64,000 bases of DNA, from contig JAUZTG010000036.1 in NCBI GenBank assembly GCA_030734395.1, positions 744,001-808,000 of the forward strand, read 5' to 3'. A model generated the notes under the pieces. The model saw nothing but the letters and a program-made list of their open reading frames with translations. It did no database searches and had not been told where the DNA came from. Within the stretch, counting starts at the first letter, position 1; every line of letters begins with the position of its first letter. The position numbers were made by a program, and so were the translations under genes. This stretch comes from Sarocladium kiliense (Eukaryota > Ascomycota > Sordariomycetes > Hypocreales > Sarocladiaceae). Positions 22,729 to 35,218 of the stretch are shown one piece after another.

Positions 22729-24256
22729 CAGCTTACACCAACTGACACGAGGAAAACTCAAAACCTTGCAACTCATTCACCGTCACAAAAGATCCCAGCG
22801 AAATGCATGATCTGCATCCCGAAAAGAGTCAGTCTGTTAATCCCATCGCATTTCACCCTTTTTTTTTTTCTTTCTTTCTCGGAATTGTCTGCGATATGAA
22901 ATCCGGGTTTCCGCCGTCGTATTCTCGGATATTGTGTCAATGTCACCGTAGATTGGCAGACCATGCCTTTATGGCATGCGGGTTGGGCGCCGCGTCCAAC
23001 ACCATCCAGAGTTTAAAACGACACGGGTCAACAAGAGAAACGCTGGGTGAACTTGCGAGCTTCTAACTTGACATGGTATGCGAAGCAGGGGAGGGGGTAA
23101 CACTTAGTTGCGGATGATCGACAAGCGAGAGAGAGCACACGACGGGATATTTTCTCGTTGGCCCTCCCACACACATCCTCTCTCTCTCTTCCCATGATGC
23201 GTATGCAGACACACAGACACCAATTGACGGTATTACTATCATCTAGACTTCTGCGAGGTCTCAGATTTTGGGCGATTTCCCCTCTAGGTGTCATTCGGGC
23301 ACAACACCGAGCCATGAACCCCCCCCCCTCGCTCCTCCTCCGAGTCCAAACCCCCCTCGAGTCAAACAGACCGACCCTTTCGAACAAAGTTCCAAAACCC
23401 CCAAAAAGACGGTCTGGCAAGATGCATCAGGGGGTTGCTTGCGAGAGTCTTGGCGATTTGGGAGAGATGATGGAGGGGATGTGGTGATTGGTCTTAGACA
23501 CGCTTCCATGCAATTGCCCTAAACAGCATCAGCAGCAGCCTTCTCACGTTTAGTGTGCGTCAGTGTCTTTTGCTCCGGCACCCTGCATGAGTTCGTTTCG
23601 TTCGTTCATTCGTTCATTCAATTTTTTTTTTCTCGCTTTGTCGATCTGCATCTATCGCTGATCATGATTGATCGAGATGCTGCCGCCCTTTCTTGACTCT
23701 TGTTCCTGAACTTCATGGCGCCAAGTCGCTCGTCATGACTTGTGCATTCCCTGGTGTTCACCAACCAACCCGCAATGCTGGCCGGCAAGTCCCATTACTC
23801 CCACTACCCTCCCTCCCTCACGACCATTCCAGGAGTACCCGACGAGATGGGTAGCCAAGATTCACCAATCCGCCAAGGGCCCAACAGAAGCCACCAAAGG
23901 GTCAGCCTGACAAACCTCAAGCCAAGCCCCCCCCCTCTTCCCGGTTCCTCGCTGACATGCCCTTTCCTTCCTGACCTCTCATAATCCCTCCACGGAGCCA
24001 GCTCCGATCACGCAAGCCCCATCACATGGCATGAACCAGATAGTTTCACTGTAGAGTTGGGGAGGGTGGCGAAAGAACACGCGAAAGAACAAGCCATCGA
24101 ACACAACCCATCCACCGCACAGACCAGCTAGTCCCCTTAGCCTCTCTCCCTTTTCCCTCACTGCATTTTCTCCCTATCACATCACTGACCACATCAGACT
24201 TCCCTTCTTTGACACACCAGCCGGCCGGCTGCCGGGCGTCGGCAAGCGGGTTTGCT

Positions 24257-24422
24257 CGTGCGTGCGTGCGTGCGTGCCCCAGTCTTCAGCCTTTCTGAAC
24301 CATGTTTCGTGTTGGGCAAACTTCGGTCTTCTTCCCTTCCCATGGGAAGGGGAAAGATAGCCGCCCGTCGTCGTCGTCGTAGTAGTAGTCCGACTACACA
24401 CGCACGTACGCACGCACACACA
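24257..24422. repeat. Cluster of simple repeats
   Basis: Three short arrays lie within 170 bases: (TGCG)n at about 24257-24276, (GTC)n then (GTA)n at about 24366-24389, and a CACG/CACA tract at about 24396-24422. The first and last are near complements of each other and could pair as a long imperfect hairpin. Confidence 0.75.
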
Positions 24423-25199
24423 GGTCCCGGTATCTACATCCCAAACTTTAGATACAGGTGTGGTGTGGTGGAGCACCAGCCTACCCAGCGCCTCGTGGTA
24501 GGGGGGGGAGGGGGGAGTGGTCCTGGTCCCAGAGGGCATCATCGTGCCTACTACCTACATAGTCAGAGAAAGCCTGGCATATGGTACATGAACATGCTTA
24601 GTTAGTCCGTGTTTTGAACCAAGAAATGTCTCTCCCCAAGTTAAGTCGCCCAGTGGATTTCCCAATGACCCTTGCTCAAAGTTAGTTTAGCAACAGGGCT
24701 ACTGACAGGGCTTGACACTTGAACAAAAAAGGGAGATTTACGCAAAGCATCGCTGTTCCTGAAGAAGAAGCAGATTCGCGATCCCGTCCGTCATGTCGCA
24801 ACCTGACACTTGCCTTATGCCCCTCCCCCTTGCCCCTATTCGTATATCTCTGTCTCATTCATCAATGTTAGAACGCATTGAGACTGTGACGGTGTGGCAT
24901 GGCGGTGAATAGACTGGCGATTAGGCTGTCTGTTGATCCATTTGGGCTTGAGGGAGGGAGGGAGGGGGGCTGTGGGCTGCGGCATCGGCGACTATGATCA
25001 CGTCGCCGAAGAGAATTGGCCAGCGGACAGTTCGTCCAGTATAGGAAGAGGTACATTGGCAGTAGAGTTCAGTAACAGGTCCAGCAAAGTCCCGTCCGTT
25101 CCCAGTAGAAAGGGTACAAGGGTTACAGTGGAGAAATGGCACAGCTGGAATGTATCTTCTCGTTGCGGACGCCCCTCTCACGCTGTGCCCATCTAGCCC

Positions 25200-27619
25200 C
25201 CAATAAGGCCTGTTTTGACCTAATTTGACTTTTTATTTTTCTTCAAACCCAGTCCAGTTGGTCCCTTTTTTCCCATTTCATTCTCTTTGCAGCCTTTTCT
25301 TCTTTTCTCGATGCCTTCAACTCAGATTCGCCTCCCTTTGCGGAATATGCGGAAATCCCATCTCCACGAGGCCAAGAAACGTCACCATTTCCGCATCTTT
25401 CCCATAGCCAACCCTTTTCTATGACCGCTCGTTAATTCCGATTCCGCCGTTGACATTTTTTTTTTTCTTCTCCTCTAAGGCAACAGCCTCGTGGGGTCAG
25501 ACCCCTTGCTCCTGCGTGTGTGTGTGCGTGTGTGTGTGTGTGTGTAGCGAGAGACAGAGCAACACTGTTCCGCACCTCCTTTACGTCGGCTTGTCCCTCA
25601 TTCTTCACACGTGGTGGCACGCCCCGGAACCCTGTCTACTGTCTGGGACATTGCGTGCGTGGACGTCGTCGTCTGTGGCCTGTGTGTCTAGCTGTCTCTA
25701 CCAGATAAGGACATGACGACGTCAGTGGCCCATCTTGAACTCTGTTTGCCCTGCTGGTATCTCATCCTCAGGTCGGCTCTACCTCGCGCTCTCTCTTGTC
25801 TTCTCCTGTCTCTTGTCTTCTCCTCGTCAATGGTCAGAGACGAGCCAAGTCCAATAGCATCTTCATCACTGTCCTTCACAATCTCTCGTCTCTCAGCCCA
25901 GTCGCACGCACCCCTTCCTCACTGAACAGTCTATTTCGTTGCCCAAAAAAATCTCAAGCTACTAAAAAAGGCACTACCACGACCGACAGGTCTTCGCTCA
26001 TTCTTACCTTGTCCCCGTTCTTCTCTTGTGACTAATTTTCTACACATCCCCCTCCTGCGGAGTACTACCTACAGCACTTGTCCCCTAGCATAGCAGCGCA
26101 ACGCATAGCAACGCAACACCCATTTTTCATTCCCACACCCACCAGGACAGCCTCAGCTAAGGGAGGGGCGTGTCTAGCAACCGCATGTGGTACAGTACAC
26201 TCTGCCGTCGATCCAACGTCTTTTCCCTTCGGCTGGTCTTCCTTTTGCATACGACTGTACGTACTGTAGGTAGGCTGTATACTTTCTACAATGTACCTCG
26301 TTCCAGCCTCTCCCGAGCCATCCATCCAACAGTTTCTACTAACAAACTTAGCGGACTGTCTGCCTTTCTGTTCATCTTGTCCGTTCCGCTTGCCTCTCCG
26401 TTCTCCTCACACACACTCTCTTTTCAGTAGCCTTGATTCGTGACAGTGACTTACAGCCTCTCTTCTTACTCATCCTTAGATTTACCTCACTCCCATACGT
26501 AGCACAGGTACCTTTCACCTTCTCTCACACACACATCCTACTGCTGCTTGCTGGTCCGAACTCGAGCACGCCTCCCTCCCTTACCAATCCAACACCTCTC
26601 ACACATTCTCTCTCACACGCCACGAGGTTTCCCATCTACACACCTCTAGTACCTTCTCTCCCTCACACTCTCTTCTCTCCGTTGCCCATCGACTTCCTTT
26701 ACCTACACTGCCTTGGCCTTACACACACCTCTATCTCCGGCTACGGCTCCTCTTCCAACCTCCAAACACTGTTATATATATCGTGGATTCCCACCTTCAT
26801 CTCACCCCGGCAAACACCCCCTTGGCTATCCACTTCAAGGCAGTCTTGCTTATACCATCCTCCTCCTCCATACATTTAACATTCAACTACTCCTTCCTTC
26901 CATCCTTCACTCTTCTTTCACTACATCCATCTTTCTCTCTTTCTTGACATTCGTCCTTCCTTCATCATCGAGTCTTCCTCAACACCAAGCTACCTCTGCC
27001 TCACGTCTCCATCCACAATCTCGGCAGTTGCAAAACAGACAACTACTACATCCACTTTTTACTAAGGGACCCTCCCATCGTCGTCAACGGAACAAGCAAG
27101 GGCTCCATTCTTCCCATCTCTTTAAAAACTCCACCAAAGCAGAAGAAAAGCAGAAGGGATACACCCCTGACAACTTGGAGCTTCCCACTACCGGACGCGC
27201 CGCCCTCAACAAAGAGGATACACAGACGCGCGCACTCCACACAAACCAGGGTCTCGTCATACCAAAGCGTCATGCTCGCCGGATCGTGAAGTTTTTGGGG
27301 TTTCTCATCTCAATCTTACAAGCTTCATTTTTGGGCTGGAACACAGACTTCTGGGTCTTCCCTCTCCCACCCTTGACACTCTTACATTAAGCACATTCCC
27401 CAGCACCCCCCCCCTAGTCCTCCCTTCACAGATCGTGAAGAGAAGCGAGGCACACGCCAAACAGGACGGAAGCGTCGAGCTCCACCAGCGATCAACCTTC
27501 GAGTCCACTCTCACATACTTCCTCCTCCTCTCATCCATTCTCTCTGGCTCCTCGCAGCCCCATCAACTCCTCCATCTCACTCGTCTAAATACCAAGGCGT
27601 ACCCGCCCACATACAGGCC
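25200..27619 (+). promoter_or_regulatory. Pyrimidine-rich promoter/5' leader of the bZIP gene
   Basis: For about 2.4 kb the plus strand is dominated by C and T (long CTCTC, CCTTCC and TCTTC tracts), ending at the bZIP ATG. This strand asymmetry is the usual signature of fungal core promoters and 5' untranslated leaders but is unusually long here. Several upstream open frames occur, including 26433-26879 (148 codons) and 26713-27390 (225 codons). Their composition mirrors the CT bias and they have no motif, so I treat them as possible upstream ORFs, not genes. A GGGGCGTG element lies at 26165-26172. Confidence 0.5.
25513..25546. repeat. (GT)n microsatellite
   Basis: About 34 bases of alternating purine-pyrimidine GT with one GC interruption at the start of the pyrimidine-rich leader region; potential Z-DNA-forming tract. 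Confidence 0.9.
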
Positions 27620-29639
27620 ATGTCGCCATCCACTCGTCACAACTTCACCAGTCCTCCCACCTCAGATCCTTCATCACATACGATGCCGCGATCATCTTCC
27701 TCAGAGCCTGCCAAGAGCGGCAGCGGCAGCGTCAGCAGCAGCAATAGCAATGGTGGCGGTAGCAAGCGAAAAGGTACGTTTACTCTCATCTCTCATCTCT
27801 CTTTCTCATCATACGCCAACTCCCTTCTTCTCCACATGAGCTTGCGGCTAACAGGAAATTCCCAACTTCAGGTACACGCAGCGTCTCAACATTGACGCCC
27901 TCGCAGCTCGCTCGCAAGCGCGCAAATGATCGCGAGGCCCAGCGCGCAATCCGTGCTCGCACCAAGGAGCATATCGAGCGCCTCGAGAAGGAGCTCGAGG
28001 ATCTCCGGAGCCAGCAGTCACGCGACCAGACCGTCCAGGAGCTCATGCGCCGGAACAAGGCTCTCGAAGACGAGCTGCACCGCCTCAAGGAGACCATGGG
28101 CGTCTCCGGTATCGTCAACGGCGCTGCCGGAGGCCCTCCGCCAACTACGTCTCCTTACTCTTCCACCCCAGGTACGGCCTCCTCGGCTGCCACCTCGGCT
28201 GCCACGAGCTCCATGGAGATCGATACCTTTGGCGTCCTCGAAGGGGCTGTTCCCTCGCTGACCAGCTCCCCCTTCACAGTGTACGACGATGCAGGACCCA
28301 GCCCAACTCGAGGATCTCCTTTCCCGGCCCCCGGCTACGACGGTTCCCTCCCTGACTATGGCGCATCCGCCTTCGTGCCTCTGCCAGATAACGCCAACAA
28401 CGCCGATGGCAGCAACTGGCCTCCTGTCCCAAACGCGATTCCCTCTACCGTGTCTAGCCCCAGCTCCTCCGCCGACGACTACACCACCGCTGGTAGTGCC
28501 CCTTACATGCCCACAAGCATGCCCAATGGCATGATCCCTTCTGGAGGTAACGGTGTGGTCAAGATGGAGTTTGATGATGGTGACCGAGGTACGCTCTTTA
28601 CCCCCAGGAAAGCCCCCGGGTTGTCAACGTCTGGGTGGATGTACAGGACTGAGGAAACTAATTGTCAGCTCCAAGACATTGGGTTCCCCCAACATCTCAA
28701 CAACGACCTTCTCCAACTTCAGCTCCAGCATCAGCACCACCAGGCGGCTATGCTCGCTCACAGCAACAACAGCAGCAACACATCGTCCCCCGATCAACCC
28801 CCTCGCAGCATACCGTGGGCCGCGCCCCCCAACATGTTTCCCATGTTCTACCCTCAGCAGCAATCCCCAGTCCACTAAGCCAGCATCAGCACCAGCAACC
28901 CCCTGCACTCTGGGAGCTGCCAGTCATCAACGAAACACCCAAAAGTCGCGCCGATGAGCTGCTCCTGGGCTTCGTGCTGGAGTGTCGCCGCCAGCCCCGT
29001 ATGGACGCCGTCCGCATGATGCTCGGCCCCGCAAAGATGGACGTCCGTGCTCTCTTCCCCGAGGACATGCGGCTTCACTTCCACTCCAACGTGCAGATGC
29101 CTCCGCCACCAGCAAAGAGCCCACTCGCAGACCTCGTCACGGCCATGATCTCCAACGCCGGTATGGTCAGGCCACTTGAGCGCTTGGGCGTGGTTACGCC
29201 TATGCACTCCTACGTCGCCTGGCTGGCCCACCCGAGCCGCGAGACGCAGGCCCGCGTGTCCTCGCACCTGATCCCGCGCCACAGCCAGCTTGAGGTCCAG
29301 CACCCTGCCTGGGTAGGCATGATCCACTGGGGTCGTCTACGTTGCGCAATCATCCACCGCCAGGACATCTATGGCACCGATGACTTCCTTCGCGTCTACT
29401 CGACCAGCTTGAGGATGATCAATTGGCCACCAGCGTCCCCGCAATCCCAGCAGCAACATGGAGACGGCGGCTCTCTTCTCGACGGTGCTATTGAGACGGA
29501 TCCTGTGACGGGACAAGTCTGGCTCACCGACAGCTTCATAGCGCACGCCTTGCGCTTCGACAGCTGGCGCCTCGACGTGGCGTTCGCAAGGCACTATCCA
29601 GAGCTGGCCAACCTCGTGGACCTTGCCGATCTCTCCTGA
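27620..29639 (+). CDS. bZIP transcription factor with DUF3425-like C-terminal domain
   Basis: Three exons (27620-27773, 27872-28588, 28669-29639) give 613 residues. The basic region is at about 64-82 (LARKRANDREAQRAIR), followed by a leucine zipper (LEKELEDLRSQQ, then LMRRNKALEDELHRLKETM). A Ser/Pro/Gly-rich low-complexity linker follows, with a Gln tract after the second intron. The C-terminal third (about 330-600) starts LWELPVINETPKSRADELLLGF and has the hydrophobic pattern of fungal DUF3425 (HSYVAWLAHPS, LRVYSTSLRMINWP, SWRLDVAFARHYPEL). It is presumably a nuclear DNA-binding regulator. In the basic region the Asn of the NxxAQxxxR contact motif is Asp71 (DREAQRAIR). A downstream in-frame ATG at 27683 is an alternative start. 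The very long CT-rich leader and gene-free flanks suggest heavy transcriptional control. Confidence 0.9.
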
Positions 29640-32600
29640 CCCAGAGGTCGTTACAGTTGGGGGGGGGCATTCAGCGCCTGCAGCAATATCGAACTACAGG
29701 ACTGGAGAGTCAGCTCATGGCGGGGGTGCGCTCCAGCTAGACAGCGCTCCTAACGGAGAGGGGCGTGCTTTGACGATCCCTCAGCGGACTGGGCTCCGCA
29801 GCCCAGAGACAGCACCACACCAAGGGCCGACGGGCCAAACCTTGAGCTCCATACCATTCAGCCCACCAACAAGGGAGCGCCTTGAGCAACCCTGTCTTAA
29901 CTCTCAACCAGAACGCAACCACCATCATTGCTTGTAAGGGGCGTGCCCTGTGTGTTCGACACGGACTTGTGGCAGCCTCCAGATGATTCATAGTCCCTGC
30001 CAGGGGGCCTGGCACATGGCTTTGCGCCATATCGATGACTTCCTCTACCCTCAATAGGAAACATTGCACCGCCTTCGAATCTTCTTTTCTCTTCTCTTCA
30101 CTCTTCTTCCGTGCATCGGCAGCCAAGAAAAGCTCGCTCCTGTTTTTGACTTTTGTGAGAACTGGCACGCTGCATCATGCACGCAGCCAACTTGTGCTTA
30201 CCGACACGTCCACTTTTTCTTCATCAGCATTGCCTGGCGCTATCGTCTCCATGGGAGGAGGTTAAGGTTCGCAGTTTGGCTTCAAGCCCTGCGGCCTTTT
30301 ATGATACATTGCTTTTGCACATTTCTGTTGTACCCTTCTCTGTTTATTCTGCGTGATTTATTTTCTGGCTCATAACGGCTGCGACCAAGATAGGACTCGT
30401 CAGGTCGTCTGGAAGTTTTGGCGAATAAAAGAAATCCAATACCAAGGGAGGCATTCTGGAAAGACATCCATGTTAGCAGCGTATCTGTTTGCTTCATTGC
30501 ACCACATCAGATAGGCAATTTATGAATATGACTCAAGCTCTCACCATATCTGACCACTTTTGGCCAAGAAGAAAGAAAAAACATGTGTCAGTGCCTTCAA
30601 GGGTCTCGGATGCGACATGCAGCGGTGATTGAAGCCTCCGTAATCGTCCTTGATCTCCTCACTATCACCCTTCAAAATAGCAATCGACACCGCGCCGCAG
30701 CGCTCAGGCCTGCTGCCTCATGAACTGAAGCATCAAGGGTGCAACACGAATCGCGTGCAGATAGTCACGGGGACAAGCCAACGTTGGTGGTGAAGATCGT
30801 GAAAGGCTGATGGATGATCCCTGCATCATTATTGACGTCCGTACCTCTGACTGGCTCCGCGGCCGCGCATGATCGAGATCGATGGCATTGGCGATTGTAT
30901 CGAGATGTGCTGGCGATTTCACGGTTTGCCATGGTCAAACTGTCTGACATGACCTCACCAGTACTAGCCAAATGAGGGGGCAGGCCTGGTGAGCATGAGG
31001 CCAAGGGCGAACTCAAAGTATCTGGGTCAGATTTGGTGAAGACAATACGCGCCGGTGAAGGCTGATCCCCTGCAGATCCCTGAATCGCACTCCCTGAGAA
31101 TAGCTAGCAGCCCTCCGCTCCCTGTGCCATGTGCTTGAGGCAGCGGGAGCGGTGGATGGGTGTACGTCGTCCACTGAAAGGGAGACAAAACCTGCGCAAG
31201 AGGCCGTGTCATCCAGTTAACAACGCCAACCAAAAAGGGCGAGCCCATCGTTAGCGTGCCGTTCGCTTGAGCTTTTGCATGCCGTAACGGCCCCCGATAC
31301 TTGCCCCTAGTGCCCCTATGGCATGGACAGGGCGTGTAGCGATCAGTGGTCACTGGCATGTCGTTTAGCCTGGCGTCGGCGCAGCGATGCCGGTTTAGCT
31401 CCTAGTCTGGTGGCACGCACTGGTCAGGCAAGGAGTGTGGTGGGCCACGGGACGGCACAGAGCCAGCTTCAGCTTCTAGAATGTTTCCAAAGGCGTCGCG
31501 GTTCCAGCTAAAGTAGCCAAACTAAAACAGTACACTCACATGAGTTGTCGCGCTTCGTGGCCTGTCGCTAGCCTAGCGGGATCACCTTCAACAGCACAAG
31601 AATCCGGGTCCCGGGACCCTCTCCGATCGTAGATGAGAAAGCGGAGAAGTCAGCGGCGGCGGGAACAGAGTCATGTCCGCATGACCTTTGAAGAGTGGCA
31701 AGTCCTCTCACAATAGACGCATCGAGGCTTCCATATCGATCACATACTACGTTGTCCAGGCCTCAACTGAGAGAATGACGTGAGGAGGCGTCGGATTTCC
31801 CGCACCTCCAGGCAGCATGGTGGCCCAGAGGTGAGAGGGCACGAGACCGCTTCAAGCCCTGCCGGGACATTCAGTCGAGACGTAGCCCTGCCCTATTACT
31901 GACGCAGTGGGCCACGACGAACCAAGGGGCGTCCATGCAGTCGACCGGTGCCATGGAGCTGTTGCCATCCTGGGGTCTAGCCCAAACTTTGTTTAAGATC
32001 ATGGCATACTTAAGCCTGGAGGTTCGTCTTGGCACTATCCTGGGTACCACAGGAAAGGAATCCTGCATATCCAAGACGCTGGCCAGTGAGGATGTGGTGG
32101 TTGGAGGATTAGCTTTGAGTACCATTCGGTGAGGTCCCGAGGGCGGCGGTCAAGCTCTCAGTTAGAAGTCGTGGGGTTCGCTGCCACCAAGCACGGATAA
32201 CATGCCGTTCGTCCACGCGGCCAACACGGCTTCCGCAGACTAAGCGCGCACGTCCACGCGAAAATGATCGTCTCCCCAAATGACCGAAACCCTTGCAACA
32301 ATCAACGTCGGTGCAGACCAAGCGTGTTTGCCTGCATCCGTAGATGCTTGGCCTCAATTTCGCGCTCTTCCCTATTCGTTCCAACTATCGGGCGCCTGTC
32401 CCTGTCTCTTCGGCTAGAATTTTCGCCTTGCGCCGGCGCCATAGCCTTACGGTGGTCGTAACGGAGCCGGTTAGCTAACCAATAATATGCGTGTTTCAAT
32501 GACCTGTCACATAGAGCATCACCAACTTGTGCTAGTTCACCAGTCGAGTGAGAAGACGTGCCTCTCATTTCCCATCTGATCTCTCTGATATGAGGGGGAG

Positions 32601-35218
32601 AGGGAGATGGAACAGAGACGAGGAGGATCCAACACGCCTTGCCTCATGGAGAATCCGTCTCTCCAGACTCAATATGCCAAGACTCTTAACAGCCTCCGTC
32701 TGCATGGGGCTGGATCGTGACAAAACTTCTGCAAGTGTTGATTTCGCGCCTTCTGGGGGTAAGTATCACATTGTCTATTGGTGTTTGAAGAAGGCCAAGC
32801 CGCCGGCACTTCCCTCCATTCAATGCGTTTGCATAACGCCCCTTGAAGTGGGTTCTCGTAGACACATAGTCCCAAAGTGGCAATAGCGACAGACTCCGCT
32901 CATTCGCTGCGTGTCTGTGGATGCTCGGCATTTCTGCTTGTGGCAGTGGAGAAGGGGCCGGTCTGTCGCTCATATTCTTCGATTCTTGCGCTCAGCCGTG
33001 GCGGATGGCTTCCGCCCTGGCGCTGGGGCGTTTCAGTGAGGTGGATTCGGTATGCTTATTGCTGTAATAGTGGCAAATAAAGCAATAAGGGTCCAAAGAC
33101 AACGCGGCCAATACTTGGGAGACATCAGCAACGGCTGCGTGCTCGGCCGAACTCAGGAGGCAATCCAATATTTCGGGCCAAGGACGGCGCTTCTCGGGCG
33201 TTTCCACGGGGTTTCGAAGCAGAGCCACCGGCTTTGTCCGAAGATGACTGCCCAATATGGGCACTGAAGTGCAGATTCTGTCCCTTGCCTAGGAGAACGG
33301 CAGGCCAATCCCGGTCATCGTATCTGTCAAAAACCAGGTTATCGGTGATGCGCTCCAGGGGTCCGTGGCTTAGTGCAAGTCGACGTCAGGCTGTTCGTCA
33401 TCATGAAAAAAATGTTCCACCGACTGTGGCTAACTCAAGTCTCCGAAACCATGCATGACCCAAGCCACGCCGATTGGCGATTTGGTGATTTGGTGACTGT
33501 TCGACTTCTAGAATGCTGATTTTCGGTCATCAACAAAAATTGCTGCATGCTTCGCTCTGGTCCTTGGCATCATCGACTTGACCTCGATCCAGGCCCTATG
33601 CCCCAAAACTCCTGAGACGCCGGGCTTGTCCCCGATCCCATCCTCGATAATTGGGCTTGTTAAGAACTGGCGTAAAGGTTATTTGTGCAGGGTGTAATCC
33701 TGAAGCCTGACTGCGAGCCGCTAACCCTTCTGTACTAGACATTGGTCATAGTACTCTGGAGTCTTGGGGTGTTTCCGTTCCCCATCAACAAAGTCGATCA
33801 TGGAATCCTGTTTCGACGAACGGAAACTGGTGGTGTCGTACAATATGTAGCTAGTGATGCATGATTAGATGCATGCATATGAGTTTCACACTTTGCGATG
33901 CCTGCAACAAGGGTAAGCTGGGATGACCTCCCTCTTCAATGTGGTTTCACACTCACAGCTCGAACCTTGGCTGTCGCGCAGGACAACTGGTCATCGGGCG
34001 CGGTCGTTCTGCCAGCCTTCGGGCTCCAATGGCTTCGTCATTCGTCTCATGACCATTGTTTTGTCGATCAATCTCGACCAGCCATGGAATCCTGTAGCGT
34101 CCATGGGTAAGGCGAGCCGCCGTCCGGCGCCTTATCATTCCGAGTTACTTGCCGGGCTGGCAAAGTTGCCGGCTGCGGCTACGTGGTCTAATTCTCACGC
34201 GGTGCCAGTTCTGCAAGCCGATCTCGGCACTAGTGCGATGCCGTCTCCGTGATTCTCTCACGTCCTATCCAAATGGCGATTTGTGAAGCATGTCAAAGGT
34301 ATCAGGACAGGGGCCCATGTGCCGCCGTTGAATGCCGGTATTCCGCTACGATCGAACTTTTGATAGACAATCAAGGGCCCCTGCCTGGCATCGAGACATC
34401 TCATCGATGCGCCAAGGAAAGACATGGCCGAAGTTGCCAGATGTCCTTGACATGGACCAGGACAGCACGCAAGCCACCGCTCCATGAGCACATGGATGAG
34501 GCGCCCCAAGTCCCAGGGGGATCCAGTCATGGGCCGTCAGACAAAGTCTGGGACGCACGACGCCAGAGCTAGGGAGGCCTGGCGCAAACCTTGTTGTTGG
34601 CGTGTCAAATGCACGTGGCTTGGGCGGTCTGCTAGCCCCCCCTCCAGCACGAAGGAACGGCGTCTGCATCCTTGTCGAAGAACTTGATGGGTGCGTTCGG
34701 AAGGAGGTACTTCCAGCATCTGAAGCTGGCCAAGCCGTAATGTCATGTCGTGTTCGAAGGCACCAAGGAAGCACGAAGAGGGTGCCGATAACAGGTCACC
34801 AACGAATTCAACATCTGGGGTCTTCATGGCCGTTGTTATTGTTGGAGTGCGAGGCAGGGAGAGTCATGTCAGTGCGTCTGCAGATAAATCGACAATTTCG
34901 AGCCGGACCTGAGACGTGTCAGCAGATCACGCGCCGATTCCTCAATTGATGGTGGACAAGGTTCTTGGTGGCTGAGGTTTGATGGTGAGGACAATGCTGC
35001 GTGCTGGAGATCTGGCCCACTCAAGGTTTTAGAGGCCCTTCGAAAAGAATCAGGGTTTAGGGTAGCGAGAAGAGCCTCGCGCCAGACCGTTGCGAGTACC
35101 TATCGAAGTACCCTAGAACTACTCTTGAGGTTAATTGAGTCCCTTAGGTGTATCATTTTTTATGTGCCCAAGGCACTTGGCAAAACAAGAAGTCGTATTG
35201 GAAGTTGTCCGCAAGCTA
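29640..35218. other. Gene-poor stretch downstream of the bZIP gene
   Basis: About 5.6 kb without a supportable gene. The first few hundred bases hold two GGGGCGTG copies (29760 and 29938) and CT-rich sequence. Beyond 31 kb, open frames are below 145 codons, overlap on both strands and match nothing I know. Old decayed genes could be hidden here, as for the adhesin remnant just to the right. Confidence 0.5.

Larger units (their letters stand above)
17200..25199. other. Gene-poor stretch upstream of the bZIP gene
   Basis: Eight kilobases in which I find no supportable gene on either strand. Open frames up to 187 codons exist but none shows domain-like composition, splice-compatible continuation or known motifs. 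The sequence has simple repeats, G-runs and C-runs, CCTACCTA/TAGGTAGG clusters (near 20270, 21656 and 24549) and several GGGGCGTG copies (17222, 19960, 21097). This looks like extended regulatory DNA and/or non-coding transcription rather than ordinary intergenic sequence. A small orphan gene or RNA cannot be excluded. Confidence 0.5.

Noticed and set aside
26433..27390. Frames of 148 and 225 codons as genes
   Set aside because: Composition simply mirrors the CT-rich strand (Ser/Pro/Leu/His/Thr); better read as leader sequence or upstream ORFs of the bZIP gene.
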